Below are positions 8,685 through 18,045 of a stretch of DNA of 64,000 nt, piece by piece. The DNA is from Hylemonella sp. Its GTDB lineage: Bacteria; Pseudomonadota; Gammaproteobacteria; Burkholderiales; Burkholderiaceae_C. Under the pieces are notes generated by a model that was not told the DNA's origin, did no database searches, and saw nothing but the letters and a program-made list of their open reading frames with translations. The stretch covers positions 286,958 through 350,957 of the forward strand of contig JAUYQZ010000049.1 in the NCBI GenBank assembly GCA_030695415.1, read 5' to 3'. The position numbers and the translations under genes were made by a program. Each line of letters opens with the position of its first letter. Within the stretch, counting starts at the first letter, position 1.

Positions 8685-10034
8685 ATGGCGCGCGAAGGCA
8701 ACCTGGAAGCCCCGACCCGACACCCGCTGGACTGGAAGAACCCCGACTTCTACAACGAGGAATCCACCTTCAAGGAGCTCGAGCGCATCTTCGACATCTG
8801 CCACGGCTGCCGCCGCTGCGTCAGCCTGTGCGGCTCCTTCCCCACCCTGTTCGACCTGGTCGACGAGAGCTCGACCGGCGAGGTCGACGGCGTCGCCAAG
8901 CCAGACTACTGGAAAGTGGTCGACCAGTGCTATATGTGCGACCTGTGCTACATGACCAAGTGTCCGTACACCCCACCGCACGAATGGAACCTGGACTTCC
9001 CGCACACCATGCTGCGCGCCAAGGCCATCAAGTTCAAGAAGGGCGAAGTCACCACCAGCGAGAAGCTGCTGGCTTCCACCGACTTGCATGGCTCGTTTGC
9101 CGGCATCCCCATCGTCGTGCAGGTGGCCAATGCCGTGACCCACACCAAGGCGGCGCGCAGCGTGATGGAAAGCGTGGCCGGTGTCGACAAGGACGCCTGG
9201 TTGCCCTCCCTGGCTACGCAGAAGTTCCGCTCGGGCGCTGCCGACAGCGCACCCTACGCCGTGAAGAACGGCGACAAGACGCCTGGCAAGGTAGCCATCT
9301 ACTCCACCTGCTACGTCAACTACAACGAGCCGGGCATCGGCCACGACCTGCTCAAGATCCTCGACCATAACGAGATCCCCTACGTGCTCGTCGAGAAGGA
9401 GAAATGCTGCGGCATGCCCAAGCTGGAGCTCGGTGACCTGGACTCGGTCAACAGCAGCAAGGAAGCGAACATCCCGGTGCTGCACCAGTACGCGCAGGAG
9501 GGCTACGCCATCCTCTCGGCCGTGCCCAGCTGCACCCTGATGTTCAAGCAGGAGATCCCGCTGATGTACCCGGACGACACCGCGGTGCAGGAGGTGAAGG
9601 AAGCCATGTGGGACCCCTTCGAGTACCTGATGGCGCGCAAGCGTGACGGTCTGCTCAAGACCGAGTTCCCGCAGAAGCTGGGCAACGTGAGCTACCAGAT
9701 CCCCTGCCACGGCCGCGTGCAGAACATCGGCAAGAAGACCGAAGAGATGCTCAAGATGATCCCGGACACCACGATCAACACCATCGAGCGCTGCTCGGGC
9801 CACGCCGGCACCTTCGGCGTGAAGAAGGCCTACCACCAGCAGGCCATGAAGATCGGCAAGCCCGTGTTCAAGGCCATGGCCACCATGAAGGACGGAACGA
9901 AGCCCGACTACATCAGCTCCGACTGCCCGCTGGGCGGCCACCACATCGCGCAGGGTTTCGAGGTCAACGGCCTGGGCGCCCCCGAGCTGCAGCACCCGCT
10001 GAGCCTGGTGCGCATGGCGTACGGATTGAAGTAA
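8685..10034 (+). CDS. Fe-S oxidoreductase (GlcF / heterodisulfide reductase-like)
   Basis: The 449-residue cytoplasmic protein has two N-terminal ferredoxin-type clusters, CHGCRRCVSLC and CYMCDLCYMTKCP. Its C-terminal half carries CCG-type motifs (EKCCGMPKLELGD and ERCSGHAGTFG) of the GlcF/HdrB type. Such proteins shuttle electrons between quinones, flavoproteins or thiols. Start ATG at 8685 follows an AAGAGGACA ribosome site; an upstream in-frame start would run into the repeat. Downstream DUF3501 is 11 bp away. The combination rubrerythrin / Fe-S protein / DUF3501 recurs in proteobacteria as I recall it, and suggests an electron path for peroxide reduction; that role is inferred. Confidence 0.85.
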   Translation: MAREGNLEAPTRHPLDWKNPDFYNEESTFKELERIFDICHGCRRCVSLCGSFPTLFDLVDESSTGEVDGVAKPDYWKVVDQCYMCDLCYMTKCPYTPPHEWNLDFPHTMLRAKAIKFKKGEVTTSEKLLASTDLHGSFAGIPIVVQVANAVTHTKAARSVMESVAGVDKDAWLPSLATQKFRSGAADSAPYAVKNGDKTPGKVAIYSTCYVNYNEPGIGHDLLKILDHNEIPYVLVEKEKCCGMPKLELGDLDSVNSSKEANIPVLHQYAQEGYAILSAVPSCTLMFKQEIPLMYPDDTAVQEVKEAMWDPFEYLMARKRDGLLKTEFPQKLGNVSYQIPCHGRVQNIGKKTEEMLKMIPDTTINTIERCSGHAGTFGVKKAYHQQAMKIGKPVFKAMATMKDGTKPDYISSDCPLGGHHIAQGFEVNGLGAPELQHPLSLVRMAYGLK

Positions 10035-10045
10035 GGACACTGGAG

Positions 10046-10642
10046 ATGGATATGCAACTCACCGGCAAAATCACCCCCGACACCCTCATGTCGCTGGAGG
10101 CCTACAGCAAGTGGCGCAAGGCACACAAGGGCGATGTCATTGCCCACCGCAAACTGCGCAGCGTGCTGCTGGGCGAGCACATCAACCTGCAGTTCGAGTC
10201 GGAGCTGACCATCCGCTACCAGATCCAGGAGATGCTGCGCATCGAGAAGATTTTCGAGGAGGAAGGCATCCTGGACGAGATCCACGCCTACGCCCCGCTG
10301 GTGCCGGAGGGCAGGAACTGGAAGGCGACGATGCTGATCGAGTACCCCGACATCAACGAGCGCAAGCGTGAGCTGGCCCGCCTGATCGGGGTGGAAGACC
10401 GCATGTTCGTCGAGGTGGAAGGCTACCCCCGCGTCTACGCCATCGCCGACGAGGACCTGGACCGCGAGAACGAGGAGAAGACCTCGGCCGTGCACTTTGT
10501 GCGCTTCGAACTCACGCCTGCCATGTGCGCGGCCGTCAAGGCTGGCGCAGGCGTGAAGGTCGGCTGCGACCACACCAACTACCCAGCGCACGTCACGGTC
10601 GGCGCCGAGACCCTGGCCTCGCTGGCGGGCGACCTGAAGTAA
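10046..10642 (+). CDS. DUF3501 family protein
   Basis: The 198-residue protein starts MQLTGKITPDTLMSLEAY after a two-residue leader and contains KVGCDHTNYPAHV near the C-terminus, which I recognise as DUF3501. The family has no assigned activity. Conserved histidine, cysteine and aspartate residues in the C-terminal part could bind metal; this is a guess from composition. It is preceded by a good GGAG ribosome site and follows the Fe-S protein by 11 bp, so it is the third gene of the rubrerythrin operon. A strong hairpin terminator follows. Confidence 0.82.
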   Translation: MDMQLTGKITPDTLMSLEAYSKWRKAHKGDVIAHRKLRSVLLGEHINLQFESELTIRYQIQEMLRIEKIFEEEGILDEIHAYAPLVPEGRNWKATMLIEYPDINERKRELARLIGVEDRMFVEVEGYPRVYAIADEDLDRENEEKTSAVHFVRFELTPAMCAAVKAGAGVKVGCDHTNYPAHVTVGAETLASLAGDLK

Positions 10643-10662
10643 GCAAGGCCCTCGCGCCACCC

Positions 10663-10696
10663 AAGGCCGGTGCCGCCGCACCGGCCTTGCTATTTC
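10663..10696 (+). terminator. Terminator of the rubrerythrin trio
   Basis: A perfect 11-bp stem AAGGCCGGTGC / GCACCGGCCTT with a 4-base loop (10663-10688) is followed by a short T-containing tail (GCTATTTCT). Confidence 0.7.
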
Positions 10697-10737
10697 TGCG
10701 GCTCATTCCCGCGGCTCATCCCGCCCACGCTCGCCAC

Positions 10738-11085
10738 TCATGCGCGAACAGCTTGCCATTGACGGGAGGCTGACGCCACCGCCCGGCTTGTGCCGTCATC
10801 GATGGCGCGCCCATAAGCCGGCGGATGCCAGCTACTTTCGGGGGATGCCGAGGAAGAGCGCATCCTCTTGCCCGCTTCGGCGACATGGGCGGCGACCTTG
10901 GCCACCGCGTAATGAGCCAGCAGGACCTGAAGATCAGCGGCACGCGACTCGCCCGCTGCATGCAGCCTGGCCGCTTCACGGTGCAGCCTGGACGCATGGT
11001 CCAGGAACTCGGCAGCCTTCAGATGCAACTCCGACACGGAGAGGGATTGCGGAGTATCTGGACCGCTGGCTTGAAGAAAGGGCAT
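10738..11085 (-). CDS. Small helical protein of unknown function
   Basis: The 115-residue protein has an amphipathic, alanine/histidine-rich helix pair (SELHLKAAEFLDHASRLHRE and LLAHYAVAKVAAHVAEAGKR) and a polar, probably disordered tail. No known domain is recognised. The ATG at 11085 has AGGA about 9 bases upstream; a longer form from 11115 is possible. Open frames on the opposite strand over the same DNA read as arginine/proline-rich noise, which favours this strand. It is convergent with the DUF3501 gene and divergent from the outer-membrane protein gene. Existence is likely but not certain. Confidence 0.55.
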   Translation of the reverse strand: MPFLQASGPDTPQSLSVSELHLKAAEFLDHASRLHREAARLHAAGESRAADLQVLLAHYAVAKVAAHVAEAGKRMRSSSASPESSWHPPAYGRAIDDGTSRAVASASRQWQAVRA

Positions 11086-11260
11086 GACGGAATCCTGGGA
11101 GTGAAGGGTGAACATGGGCAAGGTCGATAAATTGCACGCCGAGTGTCGGCATTCGCAGCGCTGCGGTCTGTGTGCTGGCTCACATGGCGCACGCGCGGCC
11201 GGCATTGCACAGAAAACGTTGTACCCAGGCAACCCTTGCGGGATATGTGCGACAGCGAAC

Positions 11261-11274
11261 GGTCAGGCCTGACC
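11261..11274. promoter_or_regulatory. 14-bp perfect palindrome upstream of the beta-barrel gene
   Basis: GGTCAGGCCTGACC lies about 100 bp upstream of the outer-membrane protein start, in a 286-bp gap that otherwise shows no gene. It could be an operator for either divergent gene; no family assignment is possible. Confidence 0.3.
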
Positions 11275-11371
11275 CGATTGCATAAGGTCGAGGCTCATGA
11301 CATCCGAAGCATTTCAGGTTCATGAAAGGGTTCTCCAAAGGACCATTCCCTCACCATCCAAAGGATTTCAT

Positions 11372-11980
11372 ATGAAAAAACTGCACCACACTCTCGTGTC
11401 CACCCTGTGCGTGGCAGCCGCAGCATTGGCCGGCGCCAGCGTCCAGGCACAAGGTAGCGGGTCCGACAGCGTCTACAGCCTCTACGGCCGTGGCACCACC
11501 CACATCGGCTTCAATGCCGGTCTGACGGATTACAAGTTGAATGACGGCACGGGTCTGTTCGGTTCCGACAAGAACAGCACGGCTTACAACATCTATGCCG
11601 GCAGCTACTTCACCGACAGCAACCTGGGCATGGAGGTGGGCTACACAGATTTCGGCAAGGTCAGCCGAGCCGGTGGCAGCACCAAGGCCGACGGCATCAA
11701 CGTGAGCCTGATCGGCCGCCTGCCGCTGGGCAGCAGCTTCAGCCTGCTCGGCAAGGTGGGTACCACGTATTCGCGCACCGACGTCTCGGCAGCAGCCGGG
11801 TCGGGCGTAACCAGCGGCAGCCAGAGCGGCTTTGGCTGGTCCTACGGGGTGGGCGCTGAATACGCCTTCAGCCGACAGTGGTCCGGTGTCCTGCAGTACG
11901 ACGAGCACAACGTGGCCTATGCCGGCAGCGTGAACGACCGCATCAACATCACGTCCCTGGGCGTGCGTTACCGCTACTGA
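11372..11980 (+). CDS. Outer-membrane beta-barrel protein
   Basis: The 202-residue precursor has a clear signal peptide (MKKLHHTLVSTLCVAAAALA then SVQAQG, cleavage after AQA region). The rest alternates polar and hydrophobic residues in eight-strand barrel style, with HIGFNAGLTDYKL, NIYAGSYFTDSNLGMEVGY and a final SLGVRYRY ending in an aromatic residue for BAM recognition. It resembles OmpA-like/OmpW-like small porin barrels of the porin-family beta-barrel group without a peptidoglycan domain. Start ATG at 11372 has AAAGGA 8 bases upstream. Two hairpins follow the stop. The specific role is unknown. Confidence 0.82.
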   Translation: MKKLHHTLVSTLCVAAAALAGASVQAQGSGSDSVYSLYGRGTTHIGFNAGLTDYKLNDGTGLFGSDKNSTAYNIYAGSYFTDSNLGMEVGYTDFGKVSRAGGSTKADGINVSLIGRLPLGSSFSLLGKVGTTYSRTDVSAAAGSGVTSGSQSGFGWSYGVGAEYAFSRQWSGVLQYDEHNVAYAGSVNDRINITSLGVRYRY

Positions 11981-12048
11981 TCCCCTGCGGGCTCCCGGTC
12001 TTTCGGCCTTGCCGGCCGGAGACCATGGCCTTCAGACTCAGCCTCCCT

Positions 12049-12080
12049 CTTGCGGATCACTTGCGATCCGCAAGAGTTTT
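12049..12080 (+). terminator. Terminator after the beta-barrel gene
   Basis: A 10-bp perfect stem CTTGCGGATC / GATCCGCAAG (12049-12074) is followed by AGTTTTA. Another GC-rich hairpin (GGTC ... GACC, 11997-12024) precedes it. Confidence 0.6.
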
Positions 12081-12114
12081 ACCGCGTGACAAAAGAACCA
12101 GAGAACGGAAGACC

Positions 12115-12426
12115 ATGTTTGAAACCACCGCACCCCAAAGGGAAAAATTGATGGCCGATCTGCGCCAGGTGATCGCCGATACGGAAGAACTGCTGCGCAT
12201 GTCGGCCAGTGAAGTCGGCGACAGCGCCGCCGAAGTGCGAGGCCGCATCCAGAGCCGTCTGCAAGCGGCGCGCGTCGAGCTCGGCGAGCTGCAGGAGCTG
12301 GCACTCACCCACGCCAAGGCGGCGGGCCAGGCCACCGATGCCTATGTGCACGAAAACCCCTGGAAGTCGATCGGCATCGCCGCCGCCGTCGGGGTGATCG
12401 TGGGCCTGCTGATCACCCGTCGTTGA
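12115..12426 (+). CDS. DUF883 family (ElaB/YqjD-like) membrane-anchored protein
   Basis: The 103-residue protein has a long helical, glutamate/arginine-rich body (LMADLRQVIADTEELL ...) and a single C-terminal transmembrane segment IGIAAAVGVIVGLLITRR, preceded by the family signature YVHENPWKS. In E. coli, ElaB and YqjD are inner-membrane, C-tail-anchored proteins that bind ribosomes in stationary phase. Length matches (about 100). It is the first gene of a three-gene set with YqjE-like and YqjK-like proteins, spacing 13 bp and 3 bp. Confidence 0.85.
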   Translation: MFETTAPQREKLMADLRQVIADTEELLRMSASEVGDSAAEVRGRIQSRLQAARVELGELQELALTHAKAAGQATDAYVHENPWKSIGIAAAVGVIVGLLITRR

Positions 12427-12439
12427 AGACCCGAACGAC

Positions 12440-12835
12440 ATGAGCGCCCCCCCACAAGGCGCCGGCCTGCTGGTCTCGCTCAGGCAGTTGCTGGGCACGG
12501 CCGTGGCGACCGTGCAGGTCCGTCTGGCCTTGCTCGGCAACGAACTCGAAGAAGAGAAGCTGCGCCTGTTCGACAGCCTGCTCTGGGCCGCCCTGGCCCT
12601 GGTGCTGCTGGCACTGGGCTCCTTGTTGCTGGCCGCCTTCATCGTCGTCCTTTTCTGGGACAGCCACCGCCTGCAGGCGCTCGGGGGGCTCGCCGTGCTG
12701 CTGCTGGGCGCCGGCGCCGGGCTTCTGGTGCGCGCGCGCGCGCGCCTGCGCCAGCCGGGCGGCCTGTTCCGCGCCAGCGTCAACGAGCTTGACCGCGACC
12801 GCGTCGGTCTCGGTGCCAGCGACCCGGGGCCCTGA
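12440..12835 (+). CDS. YqjE-like (phage-holin family) membrane protein
   Basis: The 131-residue protein carries two strong transmembrane helices (LLWAALALVLLALGSLLLAA and LGGLAVLLLGAGAGLLV) after an amphipathic N-terminal segment with ELEEEKLRLFD. This is the organisation of YqjE, often annotated as phage holin family (DUF1469). It lies between the YqjD-like and YqjK-like genes. A role in envelope or stationary-phase physiology is inferred from the E. coli yqjDEK neighbourhood; lysis activity is not implied. Confidence 0.8.
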   Translation: MSAPPQGAGLLVSLRQLLGTAVATVQVRLALLGNELEEEKLRLFDSLLWAALALVLLALGSLLLAAFIVVLFWDSHRLQALGGLAVLLLGAGAGLLVRARARLRQPGGLFRASVNELDRDRVGLGASDPGP

Positions 12836-12838
12836 GCC

Positions 12839-13147
12839 ATGCACAGGCAGCAACGTGATGAACTGGCCCGGCGTCAACAACGCCTGCTGTTGCGCAGTGC
12901 CGAGTTGCGCGACACGCTGGCGCAGCAAACCCGCGACCTGCGGTCGGTGCTGGCCCTGGCCGACCAGCTGCGCGTTGGCGTGCACTGGTTGCGGCAGCAT
13001 CCCGTCTTGCCGCTGGCCACTCTGGCCTGGCTGGCGCTGCGCCCGCCACGCCGACTCCTGCGCTGGATTCCTTCGGCACTCGCCGCCTGGCATCTGTTGC
13101 GGCGCGCAGGCCAGTGGCTGGGCCGCAGTGCGGGCAGGCCCCGCTAG
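12839..13147 (+). CDS. YqjK-like protein
   Basis: The 102-residue protein is very basic, with an N-terminal glutamine/arginine helix (MHRQQRDELARRQQRLLLRS) and hydrophobic C-terminal half (WLRQHPVLPLATLAWLALRP). It resembles YqjK, the third member of the yqjD-yqjE-yqjK set. It starts 3 bp after the YqjE-like stop, so it is part of the same operon. No enzymatic motif is seen; function is unknown. Confidence 0.7.
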   Translation: MHRQQRDELARRQQRLLLRSAELRDTLAQQTRDLRSVLALADQLRVGVHWLRQHPVLPLATLAWLALRPPRRLLRWIPSALAAWHLLRRAGQWLGRSAGRPR

Positions 13148-13203
13148 TCTAGGCCGATCCCTGCCAAGCCTGAACCGGCGGTCGCGCCAAGGAGGCGGAA
13201 CAT

Positions 13204-13914
13204 TCAGCCGAATTTCAGGAACATGCGGCTGTAAGGCCCTTTGAGCCGGCCCAGCGCTTCACGCGCAGCGTCTGCGTTCTGGTTCATGGCAGCCCGGTGC
13301 AGCGTCATGACCGAGGTCTCCAGCGCCTGAAGCGCAGCGCTGAACTCGGCGTCGCCCTGCAGGGCCTTCGGGGCCTCGCTGCGCAGCCGCTTGGCCAGGT
13401 ATTCCAGCACGCCCACCCGTTTCACCAGATTCAGCATGGCCTGAGGACTGCTCGTCAGGGCGGCACCCTGCTCCAGCAGGTGCTCCATCTCGGAGTGATA
13501 GGCGTTCATGTGATCACTGAAGACGATGACGCCATTGCGCCGTCGCAACTCGGCCATGATGTCGCGTGCCTGCTCCAGCGTTTCATGCGCCTGGGGCAGC
13601 TTGCCCTGGCCGATTTCGCCGGCCGCCTGCTCATATACCCTGGCAACCGCGTTCAACGATGCACTGAATTCGGGATCGCTGTCGTAGGGAGCGGATGGCT
13701 TGGCGGCGAACCGCTCCCGAACCGATTGCCAGGCCTGCCGGGCCTGGGCCACGGCCTGCTCCGACTCGACCTGCGCCTTGCTGTTGGTGCGGAACAAAGC
13801 GGCACGGTAGGGCGCGTAGGCCTGGTTGATGGCCTCCGTGACCGGATCGGCCGCGTGGGCGCCCAGGCAGCTCAGCAGACCGAGCATCACGAAAAGATTG
13901 ACAACGAGTTTCAC
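13204..13914 (-). CDS. Exported helical protein of unknown function
   Basis: The 236-residue precursor has a signal peptide (LFVMLGLLSCLGAHAAD, cleavage after AHA). The mature part is almost all helix and appears to hold two four-helix-like halves (residues about 25-130 and 135-236), reminiscent of cytochrome b562 or c-prime folds. There is no CxxCH heme-attachment motif. A histidine/methionine-rich patch SDHMNAYHSEMEHLLEQ could bind a metal. It is convergent with the YqjK-like gene and stands alone. The fold analogy is tentative. Confidence 0.65.
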   Translation of the reverse strand: MKLVVNLFVMLGLLSCLGAHAADPVTEAINQAYAPYRAALFRTNSKAQVESEQAVAQARQAWQSVRERFAAKPSAPYDSDPEFSASLNAVARVYEQAAGEIGQGKLPQAHETLEQARDIMAELRRRNGVIVFSDHMNAYHSEMEHLLEQGAALTSSPQAMLNLVKRVGVLEYLAKRLRSEAPKALQGDAEFSAALQALETSVMTLHRAAMNQNADAAREALGRLKGPYSRMFLKFG

Positions 13915-13974
13915 GGCATCTCCAGATCAGGACCAGCACAAGTCCAGCAACGTCACAGCGAGGGCCACGCCAGT

Positions 13975-14706
13975 CTAGTCAGCGCCCGACCGCCCGCCTT
14001 GATCTACCTCAAAGCTGCGCCGCCAGAGTTCAAAGTCGGGCCCGGGCGGGGCTTCGAGTGGCAGCGCCGTGCCGTGCACCGGATGCGCCAACTCCAGGCG
14101 CAGCGCATGCAGCCAGAGGCGTTGCACGCCCAGCAGCGTTGCCAGCGCGCGGTTCAGCGGACCCTTGCCGTGCGTGGCGTCGCCGATGATGGGGTGCGCG
14201 ATGTGCTTGAGATGACGGCGTAGCTGGTGCCGCCGGCCGCTCAGTGGCTGCAGCTCCATCAGGGCGCAGCGCGTCGTGGGGAAAGGGCCCTGCGGCAGCG
14301 GCAATTCATAGCGCTCCAGCGTGCGATAGCGCGTCCGGGCGTCCTGCACTTGCGTGCGGCCAGCTCGCGCGTCATCCTCCATGCGCTGGAGCGGGTGATC
14401 GATCAGGCCCGATTCGGGCGGCCAGCCACGCACCGCGGCCCGATAAGTCTTGCGCACCTGGTCCGGCGCCTCGAAGGCCGCGCCCAGCACACGGGCCGTG
14501 CCGGCATCCAGCGCAAACAGCAGCACCCCACTGGTGCCCTTGTCCAGCCGGTGCGCGGGCCAGACCGGGCGGCCGAGCTGGTCCCGCAGCAGCTGCAGGG
14601 CAAACTGCGTTTCTCCGGCATCAAGCCCGGTGCGGTGCACCAGCAGGCCCGGCGGCTTGTCCAGGGCTACGAGATAATTGTCTTGATACAGGATACGCAA
14701 CAACAT
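13975..14706 (-). CDS. truC: RluA-family pseudouridine synthase (TruC-like)
   Basis: From the ATG at 14706 the protein has 243 residues. The catalytic aspartate lies in [16 protein letters not shown], the hallmark of the RluA/TruC group, and [20 protein letters not shown] is the second conserved motif. Absence of an S4 domain and the short length favour TruC, which modifies U65 of certain tRNAs, over RluC or RluD. An alternative start at 14730 adds eight residues but would overlap yaaA further. The chosen start codon shares its CATG with the divergent yaaA start codon. Confidence 0.8.
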   Translation of the reverse strand: MLLRILYQDNYLVALDKPPGLLVHRTGLDAGETQFALQLLRDQLGRPVWPAHRLDKGTSGVLLFALDAGTARVLGAAFEAPDQVRKTYRAAVRGWPPESGLIDHPLQRMEDDARAGRTQVQDARTRYRTLERYELPLPQGPFPTTRCALMELQPLSGRRHQLRRHLKHIAHPIIGDATHGKGPLNRALATLLGVQRLWLHALRLELAHPVHGTALPLEAPPGPDFELWRRSFEVDQGGRSGAD

Positions 14707-15481
14707 GCTGTTTTTATTATCTCCCGCCAAGTCCCTGGACTACGACAGCCCCGCGGGCGAAGTGCCGCATACGCAGCCACTGTTCACCAGGCAATCGGCC
14801 GAGCTGATCGCTCTCCTGCGCGAGAAGTCGCCGCAGGACATTGCCGAGCTGATGGATCTGAGCGACACGCTGTCGGGCCTGAACGTGGCGCGTTACCAGG
14901 CCTGGAGCCCGAAGTTCACCGCCAGGAATTCCAGGCAGGCCGTGCTGGCATTCAACGGCGACGTCTACGAAGGGCTGGACGCAAGGACGCTCAAGGCCGA
15001 GGACCTTGCCTGGGCGCAGGAGCACGTGTGCATCCTCAGCGGCCTGTACGGCGTGCTGCGCCCGCTGGACTGGATGCAGCCCTACCGGCTGGAGATGGGC
15101 ACGGCGCTGGAGAACCCGCAGGGCAAGAACCTCTACAAGTTCTGGGGCAGCCAGATCGCTGAACATTTGAACGAGCGCCTGCAGGCCGAGAAGACCCCCG
15201 TGGTGGTGAACCTGGCCTCGCAGGAATACTTCAAGGCCGTGGACCTCAAAACCTTGAAGGCACGCGTGATCGAATGCGTGTTCGAGGACTGGAAGGGCGG
15301 CAAGTACAAGATCATCAGCTTCCTGGCCAAGCGTGCGCGCGGCCTGATGGCGCGCTATGCCGCCACCCACCGTGTCACCACACCGAAGCAGCTGGAGAAG
15401 TTCAAGCTTGAGGGCTATGCTTTCGATGCTGCCGCGTCAGATGCCGACCGCCTGGTCTTCCGTCGCAAGGTGCAGGAATGA
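14705..15481 (+). CDS. yaaA: Peroxide stress protein YaaA (UPF0246)
   Basis: The 258-residue cytoplasmic protein begins [13 protein letters not shown] and contains [25 protein letters not shown] and [18 protein letters not shown], all characteristic of UPF0246/YaaA. In E. coli YaaA limits free iron and DNA damage under hydrogen peroxide. Length matches (about 258). It overlaps queF by 4 bp (ATGA at 15478) and its ATG overlaps the divergent pseudouridine synthase ATG. Confidence 0.95.
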   Translation: MLFLLSPAKSLDYDSPAGEVPHTQPLFTRQSAELIALLREKSPQDIAELMDLSDTLSGLNVARYQAWSPKFTARNSRQAVLAFNGDVYEGLDARTLKAEDLAWAQEHVCILSGLYGVLRPLDWMQPYRLEMGTALENPQGKNLYKFWGSQIAEHLNERLQAEKTPVVVNLASQEYFKAVDLKTLKARVIECVFEDWKGGKYKIISFLAKRARGLMARYAATHRVTTPKQLEKFKLEGYAFDAAASDADRLVFRRKVQE

Positions 15482-16335
15482 CCGCCCCCGAAGACTCGCA
15501 ACTCGGCAAGGCGACGCCCTATGTGGACCAGTACGACGCCTCGCTGCTCTACCCCATCCCGCGTTCCCCGAAGCGCCAGGAAATCGGCCTGAGCATCAAA
15601 GAGGGCGCCACCCTGCCCTTCATGGGCGCGGACCTGTGGACGGCTTACGAGCTGGGCTGGCTGAATGCACGCGGCAAGCCGCAAGTGGCGATCGCCCACG
15701 TGACCGTGCCCTGCGAGACGCCCAACATCATCGAGAGCAAGTCCTTCAAGCTCTACCTCAACAGCTACAACAACACGAAGTTCAGCGATGAGGCAGAGGT
15801 CCTGGCACGGCTGCGCGCCGACCTGGGTGCCGCGGTGTGGCGGGACTCGGGCAGGACGGGCACGGTGGGTGTGAAGCTCATCGCGCCCGAACGGTTCGAC
15901 CAGGAGCCCATCCATGAGCTCGACGGCCTGAGCCTGGACCGGCTGGAGGTGGAGTGCACGCACTACACGCCAGCGCCCGAACTGCTCAATGCGGCCTTCG
16001 ATGAGCAGCCCGTGAGCGAGGTGCTGACCAGCAATCTGCTCAAGAGCAACTGCCTGGTGACCGGCCAGCCCGACTGGGCCAGCGTGCAGATCGCCTACAG
16101 CGGTCCGCAGATCGACCAGGCCGGCCTGCTGCAGTACCTGGTGAGCTTTCGCAACCACAACGAGTTCCACGAACAGTGCGTGGAGCGCATCTACATGGAC
16201 CTCTGGACGCGCTGCAAGCCCGCCAAGCTGACGGTCTATGCGCGCTACACGCGCCGCGGCGGCCTGGACATCAACCCCTGGCGCACCAGCCACCCGCAGG
16301 CCCTGCCGGCCAACGTGCGCACGGCGCGGCAATAG
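15478..16335 (+). CDS. queF: NADPH-dependent 7-cyano-7-deazaguanine reductase
   Basis: The 285-residue enzyme reduces preQ0 to preQ1 in queuosine synthesis. Motifs seen are [20 protein letters not shown] with the active-site cysteine, and [19 protein letters not shown] in the C-terminal T-fold. Length matches the long two-domain (YqcD/E. coli) type. The start codon overlaps the yaaA stop, so the pair is translationally coupled. It is followed by the convergent chemoreceptor gene 24 bp away. Confidence 0.95.
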   Translation: MTAPEDSQLGKATPYVDQYDASLLYPIPRSPKRQEIGLSIKEGATLPFMGADLWTAYELGWLNARGKPQVAIAHVTVPCETPNIIESKSFKLYLNSYNNTKFSDEAEVLARLRADLGAAVWRDSGRTGTVGVKLIAPERFDQEPIHELDGLSLDRLEVECTHYTPAPELLNAAFDEQPVSEVLTSNLLKSNCLVTGQPDWASVQIAYSGPQIDQAGLLQYLVSFRNHNEFHEQCVERIYMDLWTRCKPAKLTVYARYTRRGGLDINPWRTSHPQALPANVRTARQ

Positions 16336-16359
16336 GCGCCGCGCCGCTGGGCCACCCGC

Positions 16360-17919
16360 TCAATGCAGGCGGAACACCTGCATGGACTGGGTCAGGGATG
16401 CAGCGCTGAGCTTGAGCCCGTCGGAGGCGGCCGCTGATTCCTCGGCCAGCGCGGCGTTCTGCTGCGTCAGCTGGTCGAGGTGGTTGATGGCATCGTTGAC
16501 CTGGGCCACCCCGGCCGTCTGCTCGCGCGTGGCGGTGCTGATCTGGTTGATCAGCACGCCCACCTCGCGCACCGCCTCCACCACTTCCTCGATGGTCTTG
16601 TTGGCGTGCTGCATGCGCTCGGCGCCGTTGGAGATCTGGTCGGCCGAGTGCGCGATGAGCTCGCGGATCTCCTTGGCCGCCGTAGCGCTGCGCTGGGCCA
16701 GCGCGCGCACCTCGCTCGCCACCACGGCAAAACCGCGCCCCTGCTCGCCGGCGCGAGCGGCTTCCACCGCCGCGTTGAGCGCCAGGATATTGGTCTGGAA
16801 GGCAATGCCCTCGATGACCGCAATGATCTCGCGCATCTTGCCGGATGACTGGTCGATGCGCGTCATCAGCTCGCTGAGTTCATGCACCGACTCGCCGCCC
16901 TGCGTGGCCACGGTGGTGCTCTGCTCGCTGTGGCGCAGCACCTCGTCGGCGATCTGCGAAGTGTGTTTGACGGTGCTGGAGATTTCCTCCATCGAGGCGG
17001 CCGTCTGCTCCAGGCTGCTGGCCTGCGACTCGGCACGGGCCGACAGGTCCAGGCTGCCTTCGGAGATTTCGACGGCGGTGCGGTTGAAATTGCTGATCTC
17101 GCTGTTGACATCGCCGATGACGGCGCGCAGGTTGATCTGCACCTGACGCAGGTTGCTCAGCGTGGCCGCCATGGGATGGTTGGGTGAGAAATCCAGCGAA
17201 GTCTTGAGGTTGCAGGCCGCCAGATCCCGCGCAAACAGCTCCACCTGGTCGATGGCCCGCACATACCGCCCCTGGAACACCATCAGGGCGATGCCCGCGC
17301 CGGCCAGCAGGCCGCCGAACTGCAGCCAGCTGGCCAGGGCGCCCTGGAAGCCCAACCAGAGGGGCATCAGGCCCAGCACGATCATCAGGCCCAGCATCAG
17401 GCCCATGCGCGCCGTCGGGCCCAAGTCATGCCAGCGCTGCAGTTGCCCCTTGAGGCCGTGGAATCGCAAATGCCCGCCCTGCAGATGGAAGCTGGGCCGG
17501 CCGGCCCGGGTTTCCTCGTTCAGCTGCGCGTAAAGGCCAGCCACCGCCTGCACTTCCTCCCGCCCGGGTTTGGTGCGCACCGAGAGGTAGGCCGCCGGCT
17601 TGCCGTTTTCCATGATGGGCGTGACGTTGGCACGCACCCAGTAATAGCTGCCGTCCTTGCGCCGGTTCTTGACGAGACCGGTCCAAGGCTTGCCATTGCC
17701 GATGGTGCGCCACATGTCGCGGAAACCCTCGGCAGGCATGTCCGGGTGCCGGACGATGTTGTGGTTCCCGCCAATCAGCTCCTCGGGGCTGAAACCGCTG
17801 GTGGCGAAAAAGGCCGCATTGCCGTGGGTGATGTGGCCTCGGGTGTCGGTCATGGACACCAGCATGGCGCTGGCCGGGAAATCGTACTCCTGGTCGATCA
17901 CGGGCAGATTGGTCCGCAT
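16360..17919 (-). CDS. Methyl-accepting chemotaxis protein with PAS domain (Aer-like)
   Basis: The 519-residue protein has an N-terminal PAS domain (about residues 15-120; [20 protein letters not shown] and [18 protein letters not shown]), then two transmembrane helices near residues 160-210 ([19 protein letters not shown]), a HAMP-like link and a signalling domain with the hairpin tip [20 protein letters not shown]. This matches Aer-type redox/energy taxis receptors with cytoplasmic PAS. The start at 17919 has AGGAG 9 bases upstream; a longer frame to 18009 lacks this. FAD binding by the PAS domain is possible but not shown. Confidence 0.88.
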   Translation of the reverse strand: MRTNLPVIDQEYDFPASAMLVSMTDTRGHITHGNAAFFATSGFSPEELIGGNHNIVRHPDMPAEGFRDMWRTIGNGKPWTGLVKNRRKDGSYYWVRANVTPIMENGKPAAYLSVRTKPGREEVQAVAGLYAQLNEETRAGRPSFHLQGGHLRFHGLKGQLQRWHDLGPTARMGLMLGLMIVLGLMPLWLGFQGALASWLQFGGLLAGAGIALMVFQGRYVRAIDQVELFARDLAACNLKTSLDFSPNHPMAATLSNLRQVQINLRAVIGDVNSEISNFNRTAVEISEGSLDLSARAESQASSLEQTAASMEEISSTVKHTSQIADEVLRHSEQSTTVATQGGESVHELSELMTRIDQSSGKMREIIAVIEGIAFQTNILALNAAVEAARAGEQGRGFAVVASEVRALAQRSATAAKEIRELIAHSADQISNGAERMQHANKTIEEVVEAVREVGVLINQISTATREQTAGVAQVNDAINHLDQLTQQNAALAEESAAASDGLKLSAASLTQSMQVFRLH

Positions 17920-18045
17920 GCAGGTCTCCTGGTTTTCAAGCCCTGATTCAAGCACGGAATTTGCCCCTGACGCGTCGAAAGTGGCGGTCGAATGTGGCGC
18001 AATTCGCACTTCAACGGGTTTGTCGGCCGTGCGGGATCCTCAATC

